NCBI GenBank assembly: GCA_016282135.1
Contig: JAEEKA010000096.1
Location: 1 to 49,075, forward strand
Source: Oscillospiraceae bacterium
GTDB lineage: Bacteria > Bacillota > Clostridia > Oscillospirales > Oscillospiraceae
Length of the DNA: 49,075 nucleotides
Direction of reading: 5' to 3'
Shown: positions 41,500-48,804 of the stretch, one piece after another
Position numbering within the stretch: position 1 is the stretch's first letter
How the letters are laid out: every line of letters starts with the position of its first letter
Made by a program: the position numbers and the translations under genes
Notes under the pieces: generated by a model
The model's database searches: none
The model's input: only the letters and a program-made list of their open reading frames with translations
What the model was told of the DNA's origin: nothing

Positions 41500-41961
41500 G
41501 TGATCGCACCCATGCAGATAATGCCCATGCAGCAACGGCATGTGGCTGAAATTGCCGCCCTGGAGGCGGCCGCCTTCTCCGCGCCCTGGGACGAGGCCTC
41601 CATCCGGGCCGAGCTGGACAATCCCCTGGCCCTCTGGCTGGCGGCGGAGGACGGGGCCGGAGCGGTCCTGGGCTACGTGGGCTCCCAGAGCTGCTTCGAG
41701 GACACAGACATCCTGAATGTGTGCGTGAGCCCCGCCGCCCGCCGCCGGGGCATTGCGGAGGCGCTGATGCTGGAATTGGAAGCGCGGCTGGCCCCCAGGG
41801 GCGTGGAGAAGATTACCCTGGAGGTCCGCTCCTCCAACGAGCCGGCCATCCGGCTCTATGAAAAGCTGGGCTATGCCCGGGTGGGCCTACGCAAGGGCTA
41901 CTACGAAAAGCCCCGGGAAGACGCACTCATCCTGCAGAAAGAATTGACATTTGACAGTTGA
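41500..41961 (+). CDS. rimI: Ribosomal protein alanine N-acetyltransferase RimI-like
   Basis: This is a GNAT-fold acetyltransferase of the RimI type, which acetylates the N-terminal alanine of ribosomal protein S18 in Escherichia coli. The 153 residues contain the acetyl-CoA-binding motif PAARRRGIAEALM (78-90), LEVRSSNEPAIRLYEKLGY (typical RimI), and GLRKGYYEKPREDALIL at the end. I chose the GTG at 41500 because GGAGG sits 9 bases upstream; an ATG at 41512 is the alternative, and longer starts would translate repeat DNA. It precedes tsaD, the usual rimI-tsaD pairing, though tsaB and tsaE are not here and 491 bases of repeats separate the two. The last residues LTFDS and the stop come from a TTGACAT/TTGACAG array. 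Confidence 0.9.
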   Translation: MIAPMQIMPMQQRHVAEIAALEAAAFSAPWDEASIRAELDNPLALWLAAEDGAGAVLGYVGSQSCFEDTDILNVCVSPAARRRGIAEALMLELEARLAPRGVEKITLEVRSSNEPAIRLYEKLGYARVGLRKGYYEKPREDALILQKELTFDS

Positions 41962-42452
41962 CAATTTGCGGTGTTTTCAAATTTCCATTTGAAAACATTG
42001 AAAAACTGTAGGCGGCAGCGCCTGTGCCTGCCTGTAGCGCCGGCAATCTGCCGGCCCGCACCGTTCGCGCCCGTCTGTAGCGCCGGCAATCTGCCGGCCC
42101 TGCATCGCCGTCACCCCTCGCTGGATCGCCCTGTCGGACGGTTGTTCCCTGTGGAAACCGGCAGCACCCCTCCACCTGCCTTGAGGCCGGTCCCCCTCCC
42201 CTGCAAGCAGGGGAGGTTCTGGACGCCCCTGCGGACTCTGAACCTGGAACCTGTTATCGATTTTGCAGACGGCAAATATATTCCCGTTTTGCAGATGTCA
42301 ATCTGCAAAACACCGACAATTCTCAATTCTCAACTCTCAATTCCAACGGGACGGGGAACCCGTCCCTACGGACTCTGAACCCCGAACTCTGAACCGGCGG
42401 CCAGACCGCTACCCATGAAGGGCACAGCTGGCCGCCCTACGAAGGTGAAAAC
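41962..42452 (+). repeat. 491-base repeat mosaic upstream of tsaD
   Basis: From the rimI stop: TTGACAG array, 3'-class hairpin GTTTTCAAAT-ttcc-ATTTGAAAAC (41973-41996), two copies of CTGTAGCGCCGGCAATCTGC (42034 and 42075), a GATCGCCCTGTCGGACGGTTG segment, and the CACCCCTCCACC / CCCCTGCAAGCAGGGG module (42163-42236). Then come CTGAACC heptamers, the 5'-class hairpin (42286-42311), an inverted TTCTCAATTCTCAACTCTCA array, a GACGGGGAACCCGTCCCTAC module and a GGCGGCCAGACCGCTACCC segment. No gene. Confidence 0.8.
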
Positions 42453-43553
42453 ATGAACATTCTTGCAATCGAATCCTCCTGTGACGAAACCGCTGTGGCG
42501 GTGGTGCGGGACGGGCGGGTGGTCCTGTCCGACTGCATTTCCTCCCAGGTGGACATCCACAAGCTCTACGGCGGCGTGGTGCCGGAAATCGCCTCCCGGA
42601 AGCACATCGAGGCCATCTATCCCCTGGCGGATCAGGCTCTTGCTGTGGCCGGGATCAGCCGGGCGGACATCGACGCCGTGGCGGTGACCTACGCCCCGGG
42701 CCTCATCGGGGCCGTGCTGGTGGGGGTCAACTTCGCCAAGGCAGCGGCCTTCGCCCTGGGCAAGCCCCTGGTTCCCGTCCACCACATCCGGGGCCACATT
42801 GCCGCAAATTACCTGACTCATCCCGACCTGGAGCCCCCCTTCCTCTGTCTGGTGGTCTCCGGGGGCCACACCATGCTGGTGGACGTGACCGACTACACGA
42901 AAATGACCATTCTCGGCGGCACCCGGGACGACGCCGCGGGAGAATGCTTCGACAAGATTGCCCGGGTGCTGGGCATGCCCTACCCCGGGGGCGCGGCTCT
43001 GGACCGGATGAGCCAGACCGGAGACCCGGCCAAATATCCCCTGCCCCGGGCCAAGGTGGATGGGAACCCGCTGGACCTGAGCTTTTCCGGACTCAAAACC
43101 GCGGCCATCAACCTGATCCACAACACCCAGCAAAAGCTGGAAAGCGCGTGCGCTGGACGGGAGGCCACCTCATCCGGCCCTGCTGGCCACCTTCCTCTCC
43201 AGAGGAAGGCTGCGGCTTTGGAGGAGGTCATTGACCTGCCCTCCCTCTGCGCCGCGGTGTCCGAGGCGGTGAGCAGCGCCCTGGTGAGCCGGACGGAGCT
43301 GGCCCTGGAGCAGACCGGCCGGAAGACTCTGGCTGTGGCCGGGGGCGTGGCCGCCAACTCCCGGATCCGGACCCAGGTGTCGGAGCTGGCCCGGCGGCTG
43401 GGCGTCCGGCTCTGCCTGCCGGAGCTCCGCTACTGCGGGGACAACGCCGCCATGATCGGCGCCCAGGGCTACTACGAATTCCTGGCGGGGAACAGCGCCG
43501 ACATGACGCTGAACGCCTACGCCACCAAGTCCCTGGTGGGGGAAAGCCTGTGA
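42453..43553 (+). CDS. tsaD: tRNA N6-threonylcarbamoyladenosine synthase subunit TsaD, with in-frame repeat insertion
   Basis: TsaD, with TsaB and TsaE, transfers threonylcarbamoyl from its adenylate to A37 of ANN-decoding tRNAs. The 366 residues begin NILAIESSCDETAVAVV and include the iron-binding H111 and H115 (HHIRGH), LCLVVSGGHTMLV, DDAAGECFDKIARVLG, LSFSGLKTAAINLIHN and AVAGGVAANSRIR, so the catalytic core is intact. Between INLIHNTQQKLE and the IDLPSLCAAVSEAV helix there are ~25 extra residues (about 232-258). They are encoded by a copy of the GCCTTCC-hairpin/GGATGAGGTGG module, in frame and inverted relative to the copies at 28428 and 33327. Family members of ~340 residues lack it. GAAGGTG precedes the ATG. 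Confidence 0.95.
   Translation: MNILAIESSCDETAVAVVRDGRVVLSDCISSQVDIHKLYGGVVPEIASRKHIEAIYPLADQALAVAGISRADIDAVAVTYAPGLIGAVLVGVNFAKAAAFALGKPLVPVHHIRGHIAANYLTHPDLEPPFLCLVVSGGHTMLVDVTDYTKMTILGGTRDDAAGECFDKIARVLGMPYPGGAALDRMSQTGDPAKYPLPRAKVDGNPLDLSFSGLKTAAINLIHNTQQKLESACAGREATSSGPAGHLPLQRKAAALEEVIDLPSLCAAVSEAVSSALVSRTELALEQTGRKTLAVAGGVAANSRIRTQVSELARRLGVRLCLPELRYCGDNAAMIGAQGYYEFLAGNSADMTLNAYATKSLVGESL
43165..43210 (-). repeat. Repeat element inside the tsaD coding sequence
   Basis: The 46 bases match the inverted form of the intergenic module at 33327-33372 in 41 positions, with no gaps. Substitutions in the hairpin arm are partly paired (CTCTCCAGAG against CCCTCAAGGG). It encodes ATSSGPAGHLPLQRKA in the tsaD frame. 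Confidence 0.82.
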
Positions 43554-43857
43554 ATTGAGAATTGAGAATTGAGCGTTTTCCGCAAAAAATCCGGGGGAAA
43601 TACGGTTTTTTCCGTAATTCCCCCGGGTTTTTCGACGGGATTCGATGGATTATGTTAACGCAATATGTTATGTTACCCACGCGGTTCGGGAAATGCGTCG
43701 CAAACGAGAAGCAGCGGACGAGCAATGCTTGTCCCTACGGCGGCAACGGCGGACAACTCATCCTGCCGGATAAGGGCCGCCCCTACGGCTGCGGGGCTTG
43801 GCTGTGGTTTTTCATGTTTTCAAATGGCAATTTGAAAACACCACAAATTCTCACCTC
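43554..43857. repeat. Spacer between convergent tsaD and spoIIE
   Basis: It starts with a TTGAGAA array at the tsaD stop codon and the tsaD terminator. After a unique segment (43633-43700) come GGACGAGCAATGCTTGTCCC plus TACGG (43717 on), a GGGCCGCCCCTACGG segment, the 3'-class hairpin GTTTTCAAAT-ggca-ATTTGAAAAC (43816-43839), and an inverted TTCTCACCTCTCAATTCTCA array that runs into the spoIIE stop codon. No gene. Confidence 0.75.
43591..43632 (+). terminator. Rho-independent terminator of tsaD
   Basis: Stem CCGGGGGAAaTACGG / CCGTAaTTCCCCCGG (9 + 5 pairs, one A-A mismatch), loop TTTTTT, followed by GTTTTTCG. It lies 38 bases after the tsaD stop codon. Confidence 0.82.
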
Positions 43858-45525
43858 TCAATTCTCACCTCTCAATTCTCTCAGCCTTACCACCACCGCC
43901 GTTCGGTCGTCGTCTGCGTCCGTCTGATCCTGGGCGATCAGGCAAGCGGCCAGATCCCGGACGCTGCCCTGGCTGAATTCTGTCAGTCGGCGGGCCGTCT
44001 CCTCTCCATAGGCCCCGTCGGTGACCAGCACCAGGGTCTCTCCTTCCCTCAGGGACAGCTCGTACTGTCCGGGCGCCCGGCTCACTGCCGTCAGCCCCGG
44101 CGGCGGCGCGGCTGTCCCGATTTCTTCTACCGTCCCCGCCCGCCACAGATAGCTGGGGGCCGCCCCCCATTTATACAGCGCGGCGGCGCCGCTGCGCAGG
44201 TCCAGCCGCAGCAGGTCCAGGGTGGCAAAGGCGGATTGCTTTTGCAGCACGTAGAAGCCGTTCAGCAGGCCAAGGGCCGCGTCCGGCTCCATCCCGGATT
44301 CCAGAAAGGCCGTCAGCAGCCGGGCCGCCCGGTCGCTCTCCACCCGGGCCTCCAGACCGGTGCCCATGCCGTCGCAGAGCAGGACGCAGTAGTTTCCCAG
44401 CCGGTCCCGGAAGGCGGAGCCCCGGTCCCCGGAGATCTGGCTCCCTGCCCGGCCGGCGCTGCCCACCGCCAGCTCCGGGGCATAGACCGGGGCCTGCTCC
44501 GGCAGAGGCCGGGTCAGGGCGCGCAGCAGCCGCTCCAGGGCCAGGTACTGCCCCGCCGCCACCCGGCGGCCCTCCTCCCGGCGATGCTCCTCCCGGCGGC
44601 GGGCCAGAAGCCCTTCCAGGGCCTGATTCACCGCGGTGAGGAAGCCCGCACTGTGGCAGCAGCGCTCGGTGAAGCGCTCGGGGAAGTCCTCCCGCTGGGC
44701 CTCGCCCCGGCCCAGGATGGCCTCCCCCGCGGCGCAGAGGTCCCGGTAGGTGTCCTCGGCGTTCTGCTCCCAGCAAAGCCCATGCCGCACGCAGCAGCGG
44801 CAGACCCGCTCCGCAGCCTCGTCATAGATCTCCGCCAGCCGGATGGGCTGGACGATGGGGTCCTCCCGGCTCAGGACCCCGTGCATGAGCTGCAGGGCAG
44901 CTTCGATCCGCTTTTGGGGCGTCAGCTCCGGAAGCCGGACGGGCCGGGTCTCCCGGTTTCTCCGCCGCTCCACGGACGAGCTCCGCTCCCAGGCTGCCGG
45001 AAGCAGGGCAGCGGCGGCTGTTCCCGCCGCCAGCTTCCACAGGGGCAGAAGTCCCAGGCCGGTGTCCAGAAGAAACAGTCCCCCCACCGCCGCGCAGAGC
45101 CCCGCGCTTAGGGCCGGACGGGACACAGGCGTCCCGCGAAAGAGGGCAGCCCCCACAAAGCAGCTCAGGCTCAGGGCCAGGGGCTCCATGGCAAGGGCCC
45201 AGCCCCAGAGCAGGGCGTAGCCGCCGCAGGCACCCAGCAGGGCGGCAGTGCCGAACAGCCAAAAGGACACCGACGTTCTCCGTTCCTCCCACGGGCTTTC
45301 TCCCACGCAGAGCGGAAGGCAAGCCGCCAGAGGCAGGGGGCCGCCGGACAAGCCCAGCCCGGAGAGCAGAAAAGCGGCTGCCAGATACAGCAGCCCCTCC
45401 CGGGCCAGACGCCCGGTTTTGGTTGACATAAGATTGGTTTTCCAAGCGGCGACCCGCCCCAGACCCGTCTGTTCCCGTTGTTTGATCCCGTTCATTCGCA
45501 TCATCCCCGCACGTTGTGATTCCAT
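43858..45525 (-). CDS. spoIIE: SpoIIE-like stage II sporulation serine phosphatase (short form)
   Basis: SpoIIE dephosphorylates SpoIIAA in the forespore and so frees sigma-F. The ~555 residues show a basic N-terminus, a hydrophobic block of roughly five to six helices (about 40-175), a cysteine-containing middle region (AAERVCRCCVRHGLCWEQ, typical of SpoIIE), and the PP2C-type phosphatase domain with GNYCVLLCDGMGTGLEARVE, EPDAALGLLN, GAAPSYL and LVTDGAYGEE. The Bacillus protein is ~820 residues with ten helices, so this one is short in the membrane part. The start is uncertain: ATG at 45523-45525 (MESQRAGMM) has no strong ribosome binding site, later ATGs are possible, and the longer ORF overlaps the uvrB promoter. 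Its presence argues for a spore former. The C-terminal RELRGEN is encoded by a TTGAGAG/GTGAGAA array. Confidence 0.88.
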   Translation of the reverse strand: MESQRAGMMRMNGIKQREQTGLGRVAAWKTNLMSTKTGRLAREGLLYLAAAFLLSGLGLSGGPLPLAACLPLCVGESPWEERRTSVSFWLFGTAALLGACGGYALLWGWALAMEPLALSLSCFVGAALFRGTPVSRPALSAGLCAAVGGLFLLDTGLGLLPLWKLAAGTAAAALLPAAWERSSSVERRRNRETRPVRLPELTPQKRIEAALQLMHGVLSREDPIVQPIRLAEIYDEAAERVCRCCVRHGLCWEQNAEDTYRDLCAAGEAILGRGEAQREDFPERFTERCCHSAGFLTAVNQALEGLLARRREEHRREEGRRVAAGQYLALERLLRALTRPLPEQAPVYAPELAVGSAGRAGSQISGDRGSAFRDRLGNYCVLLCDGMGTGLEARVESDRAARLLTAFLESGMEPDAALGLLNGFYVLQKQSAFATLDLLRLDLRSGAAALYKWGAAPSYLWRAGTVEEIGTAAPPPGLTAVSRAPGQYELSLREGETLVLVTDGAYGEETARRLTEFSQGSVRDLAACLIAQDQTDADDDRTAVVVRLRELRGEN

Positions 45526-45976
45526 CTTAACAGGGCGGCGGGGAAAAAGCTGTCGGAGAAGGTGCGGGGGAAAATAATTGTTGCAGGAGGAAAGCAGATT
45601 GGGTATAATTGAGAAAGGCACAATTGGCAAGATGCGGATTATTAGCATAGTGACCAGTCACCAGTCACCAGGGATTAAGAATCCGGGAGCAAGGTTCTAT
45701 TGTTTGTCCCTACGGGCGCTGAACCCGAAACCGCAGCGGCCAGAGGTCTACCCATGAAGGGCACAGGTGGCCGCCCTACGGACGCTGAGCCCGAAACCTG
45801 TTATCGATTTTGCAGACAGCATTTTTATTCCCGTTTTGCAGATGTCAATCTGCAAAACACCGACAATTCTCAATTCTCAACTCTCAATTGTCAATTCAAA
45901 GCGCCCCGTCCCCTGTTGCCTATTGCCTATTGCCGGCAGATCGCCGGCGCTACATACTCGCAGGGAGGTCTTCCCC
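45526..45976 (+). repeat. Divergent spoIIE-uvrB region and repeat leader
   Basis: 45526-45610 is unique and carries the uvrB promoter. The leader then holds TGACCAGTCACCAGTCACCA heptamers (45650-45670), a TTGTTTGTCCCTACGG segment, the GCGGCCAGAGGTCTACCCATG / CAGGTGGCCGCCC segment (45736-45776, also at 30628 and 42402), the 5'-class hairpin GTTTTGCAGAT-gtca-ATCTGCAAAAC (45833-45858), and an inverted TTCTCAACTCTCAATTGTCA array. CCTATTGCCTATTGCC heptamers and GCCGGCAGATCGCCGGC (45933-45949) complete it. Confidence 0.75.
45581..45609 (+). promoter_or_regulatory. Sigma-A promoter of uvrB
   Basis: TTGCAG (45581-45586), 17-base spacer ending TTGGG, TATAAT (45604-45609), leading into TTGAGAAAGG. The transcript would carry a leader of about 360 bases made mostly of repeats. 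No LexA box is evident. Confidence 0.75.
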
Positions 45977-47938
45977 ATGGATTTCAAGCTGCACGCGCCC
46001 TTCCGGCCCACCGGCGACCAGCCGGAGGCCATTGCCGCTCTGACCGAGGGGCTCAAAATGGGGCTGGACGAGCAGGTTTTGCTGGGCGTCACCGGCTCCG
46101 GCAAGACCTTCACCATGGCAAACGTGATTGCCAATCTGAACCGGCCCACTCTGGTTCTGGCCCACAACAAGACCCTGGCCGCCCAGCTCTGCTCCGAGTT
46201 CCGGGAGTTCTTCCCGGAAAACGCGGTGGAATACTTTATCTCTTACTACGACTACTACCAGCCCGAGGCTTACATCGCCCACACGGATACCTACATTGAG
46301 AAGGACTCCTCCATCAACGACGAGATCGAGCGGCTGCGGCACAGCGCCACCTCCTCCCTCTTTGAGCGGCGGGACGTGATTGTGGTGGCCTCCGTAAGCT
46401 GCATCTACGGACTGGGCGACCCCATCGACTACAAGAACATGGTGATCTCCCTGCGGACGGGGATGGAATACCCCCAGGAGGAGCTGATGAAGAAGCTCAT
46501 CTCCATCCGCTACGAGCGCAACGACGTAGATTTCTCCCGAAACCATTTCCGGGTCCGGGGGGACACGGTGGAGATCTACCCCGCCTACTGGGCGGGCCGG
46601 GCCATTCGGGTGGAGTTCTTTGGGGACGAGGTGGACCGGATTTCGGAGATCAACGCCATAACCGGCATCCCGGAGCGGGTGGTCTCCCACGTGGCCATCT
46701 ACCCCGCCTCCCACTACGTCACCACCAAGGAGAAGATGGATCGGGCTCTGGTGGCCATCCGGGAGGAAATGGAGGAGCGGGAGGCATATTTCAAGGAAAA
46801 CGATCGGCTTTTGGAGGCCCAGCGGATCCGTCAGCGGACGGAATACGACATGGAAATGCTCCAGGAGATCGGCTTCTGCACCGGCATCGAGAACTATTCC
46901 CGGGTCATCTCGGGCCGGGCCCCCGGCACGCCGCCCATGACCCTCATGGACTATTTCCCCGAGGACTTCCTGCTCTTCGTGGACGAAAGCCACGTGACCC
47001 TGCCCCAGGTGCGGGCCATGTACAACGGCGACCGCTCCCGGAAAGAAAGCCTGGTGGAATACGGCTTCCGCCTGCCCTCCGCCTTCGACAACCGGCCCCT
47101 GACCTTCCCGGAGTTCCAGAGCAAGATCAACCAGGTGGTCTACGTCTCCGCCACCCCGGCCCCCTTTGAGACCGAGCGGGCGGGGCAGATCGTGGAGCAG
47201 GTAATCCGGCCCACGGGCCTGCTGGACCCCCAGGTGGAGGTTCGGCCCATCGAGGGCCAGGTGGACGACCTGATGGAGGAAATCGCCAAAGTTACGGCCC
47301 GCGAGGAGCGGGTGCTGGTTACGACGCTGACCAAGCGCATGGCCGAGGACCTGACCAGCTTCCTGCAAAAGAACGGCATCCGGGTCCGCTATATGCACTC
47401 GGACATCGGGGCCATGGAGCGAATGGAGATCATCCGGGACCTGCGGATGGCGAAGTTCGACGTGCTGGTGGGCATCAATCTCCTGCGGGAGGGCCTGGAC
47501 CTGCCGGAGGTCAGCCTCGTTGCCATTCTGGACGCGGACAAGGAGGGCTTCCTCCGCTCCCCCACCAGCCTGATTCAGACCATCGGCCGGGCCGCCCGAA
47601 ACGCCGACGGCCGGGTCATCATGTACGCCGACGGCGTCACCCCCGCCATGGACTACGCCATCCGGGAGACCAACCGCCGCCGGGGGATTCAGGACGCCTA
47701 CAACCGGGCCAACGGCATCGTGCCCAAGACCATCCGCAAGGACGTGCGGGAGCTTATTGAGATCACCCGGCAGGATACCGACGCCCTGGGCAAGGGCGGG
47801 CTGAAGCTGACGAAGGAGGAGCGCGACCGCGAGATCGCCCGGCTGGAGAAGCAGATGCGCAAGGCCGCCCAGATGATGGAATTCGAATTCGCCGCCGTGC
47901 TGCGGGACCAGATCATACAATTACGCGGAGGGAAATAG
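45977..47938 (+). CDS. uvrB: UvrABC excinuclease subunit B
   Basis: UvrB is loaded by UvrA at DNA lesions, verifies damage and recruits UvrC. The 653 residues contain Walker A GVTGSGKT (37-44), the damage-probing beta-hairpin [20 protein letters not shown], helicase motifs ([46 protein letters not shown]) and the C-terminal UVR domain (ELIEITR...[20 protein letters not shown]) that contacts UvrC. Complete and of normal length. ATG at 45977 has GGGAGG upstream; uvrA and uvrC are not in the window. A GTGAATAGGGAATAG array follows the stop codon. Confidence 0.97.
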   Translation: MDFKLHAPFRPTGDQPEAIAALTEGLKMGLDEQVLLGVTGSGKTFTMANVIANLNRPTLVLAHNKTLAAQLCSEFREFFPENAVEYFISYYDYYQPEAYIAHTDTYIEKDSSINDEIERLRHSATSSLFERRDVIVVASVSCIYGLGDPIDYKNMVISLRTGMEYPQEELMKKLISIRYERNDVDFSRNHFRVRGDTVEIYPAYWAGRAIRVEFFGDEVDRISEINAITGIPERVVSHVAIYPASHYVTTKEKMDRALVAIREEMEEREAYFKENDRLLEAQRIRQRTEYDMEMLQEIGFCTGIENYSRVISGRAPGTPPMTLMDYFPEDFLLFVDESHVTLPQVRAMYNGDRSRKESLVEYGFRLPSAFDNRPLTFPEFQSKINQVVYVSATPAPFETERAGQIVEQVIRPTGLLDPQVEVRPIEGQVDDLMEEIAKVTAREERVLVTTLTKRMAEDLTSFLQKNGIRVRYMHSDIGAMERMEIIRDLRMAKFDVLVGINLLREGLDLPEVSLVAILDADKEGFLRSPTSLIQTIGRAARNADGRVIMYADGVTPAMDYAIRETNRRRGIQDAYNRANGIVPKTIRKDVRELIEITRQDTDALGKGGLKLTKEERDREIARLEKQMRKAAQMMEFEFAAVLRDQIIQLRGGK

Positions 47939-48083
47939 GAGAAGCGCAAAAAAGTGAATAGGGAATAGTTATGGTATTTATCAATTCTGCGAATTGATAA
48001 ATGAATTTAAACGTCGCGAAGCGACACCTCAACTCTTCACTCTTCCCTATTCACTATTCTTGATTTCCTCAGAAAGGGTCGTC
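47939..48083 (+). repeat. Array-hairpin-array between uvrB and the Nudix gene
   Basis: GTGAATAGGGAATAG after the uvrB stop, then a perfect hairpin TTTATCAATTC-tgc-GAATTGATAAA (47978-48002), a GTCGCGAAGCGAC hairpin (48013-48025), and the inverted array ACTCTTCCCTATTCACTATT (48043-48060). It has the same plan as the other boundaries but a third stem sequence. Confidence 0.75.
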
Positions 48084-48644
48084 ATGGATCTGCGAACAAC
48101 AATAAAATGCTACCGCCCGTACAACGAGGCCGAGGCCCGGGACCGGGAATTGATGCTCTATGCCCTGGACCACTTTTCCGACGTTCTTTCCCGGGAAAAC
48201 CCGGTGTGCCATTTCACGGCCTCCAACTGGATCACCAACGCCGCCCGGGACAAAATTCTGATGGTCCACCACAATATATACCGGCACTGGGCCTGGACCG
48301 GGGGCCACGCGGACAGGGAGGCCGATCTGCGGGCCGTGGCCCTGCGGGAGGCCATGGAGGAGACCGGGCTGACAGCGCTTCGCCAACTGTATGACGGGAT
48401 CTTTTCCATCCAGTGCCTCACCGTGGATCACCACGTCAAGCGGGGAGCCTATGTGGCCTCCCACCTGCACCTGGACTGCTGCTATCTCTGGCAGGCCGAC
48501 GAGGCCGCCCCCCTGCGGGCCAGAGCCGGGGAAAACACCGGGGTCAAATGGGTGCCCATCGACGAGGTGCTGGAAACCGCCGACGAGCCGGTGATGGATA
48601 TAGTGTACGGGAAGCTGAATGAAAAGCTGAAGGCGTTTTTGTGA
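48084..48644 (+). CDS. Nudix hydrolase
   Basis: A 186-residue cytoplasmic protein with a complete Nudix box at 73-95 (GGHADREADLRAVALREAME, then ETGL), flanked by the alpha/beta fold typical of the superfamily. The N-terminus (DLRTTIKCYRPYNEAEARD, ASNWITNAARDKILMVHHNI) resembles Clostridia Nudix proteins often annotated as NUDIX hydrolase without known substrate; a nucleoside diphosphate derivative is the general expectation. The ATG at 48084 is preceded by AAAGGG; the ORF extends 30 codons upstream only through repeat DNA. It is followed by a strong terminator. Confidence 0.88.
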   Translation: MDLRTTIKCYRPYNEAEARDRELMLYALDHFSDVLSRENPVCHFTASNWITNAARDKILMVHHNIYRHWAWTGGHADREADLRAVALREAMEETGLTALRQLYDGIFSIQCLTVDHHVKRGAYVASHLHLDCCYLWQADEAAPLRARAGENTGVKWVPIDEVLETADEPVMDIVYGKLNEKLKAFL

Positions 48645-48691
48645 TAAGCACTTGCGCTTTGTCCATCATGATTCCCATTATGTATATGTAC

Positions 48692-48724
48692 AGAAAAACG
48701 GCAGAGAAACTCTGCCGTTTTTCT
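48692..48724. terminator. Bidirectional Rho-independent terminator
   Basis: A perfect 15-bp stem AGAAAAACGGCAGAG / CTCTGCCGTTTTTCT with loop AAA has T-tracts in both directions. It can serve both the Nudix gene (+) and the SLH gene (-). Confidence 0.9.
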
Positions 48725-48734
48725 GTTTCTTTGT

Positions 48735-48804
48735 TCCCCAGTGACCAGTCACTGGGGACTGGTGACTGGGGACTGATCACTGGTCACTGACGCCTGGTCA
48801 CGAA
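48735..48804 (-). repeat. CAGTGAC heptamer array at the SLH gene 3' end
   Basis: On the minus strand about ten heptamers follow the stop codon: GAGTGAT, TCGTGAC, CAGGCGT, CAGTGAC, CAGTGAT, CAGTCCC, CAGTCAC, CAGTCCC, CAGTGAC, TGGTCAC. They form a short inverted repeat at the distal end. Confidence 0.8.

Noticed and set aside
45767-45976. N-terminal 70-residue extension of UvrB
   Set aside because: It translates the repeat leader; the ATG at 45977 has a proper ribosome binding site and starts at the family's normal N-terminus.
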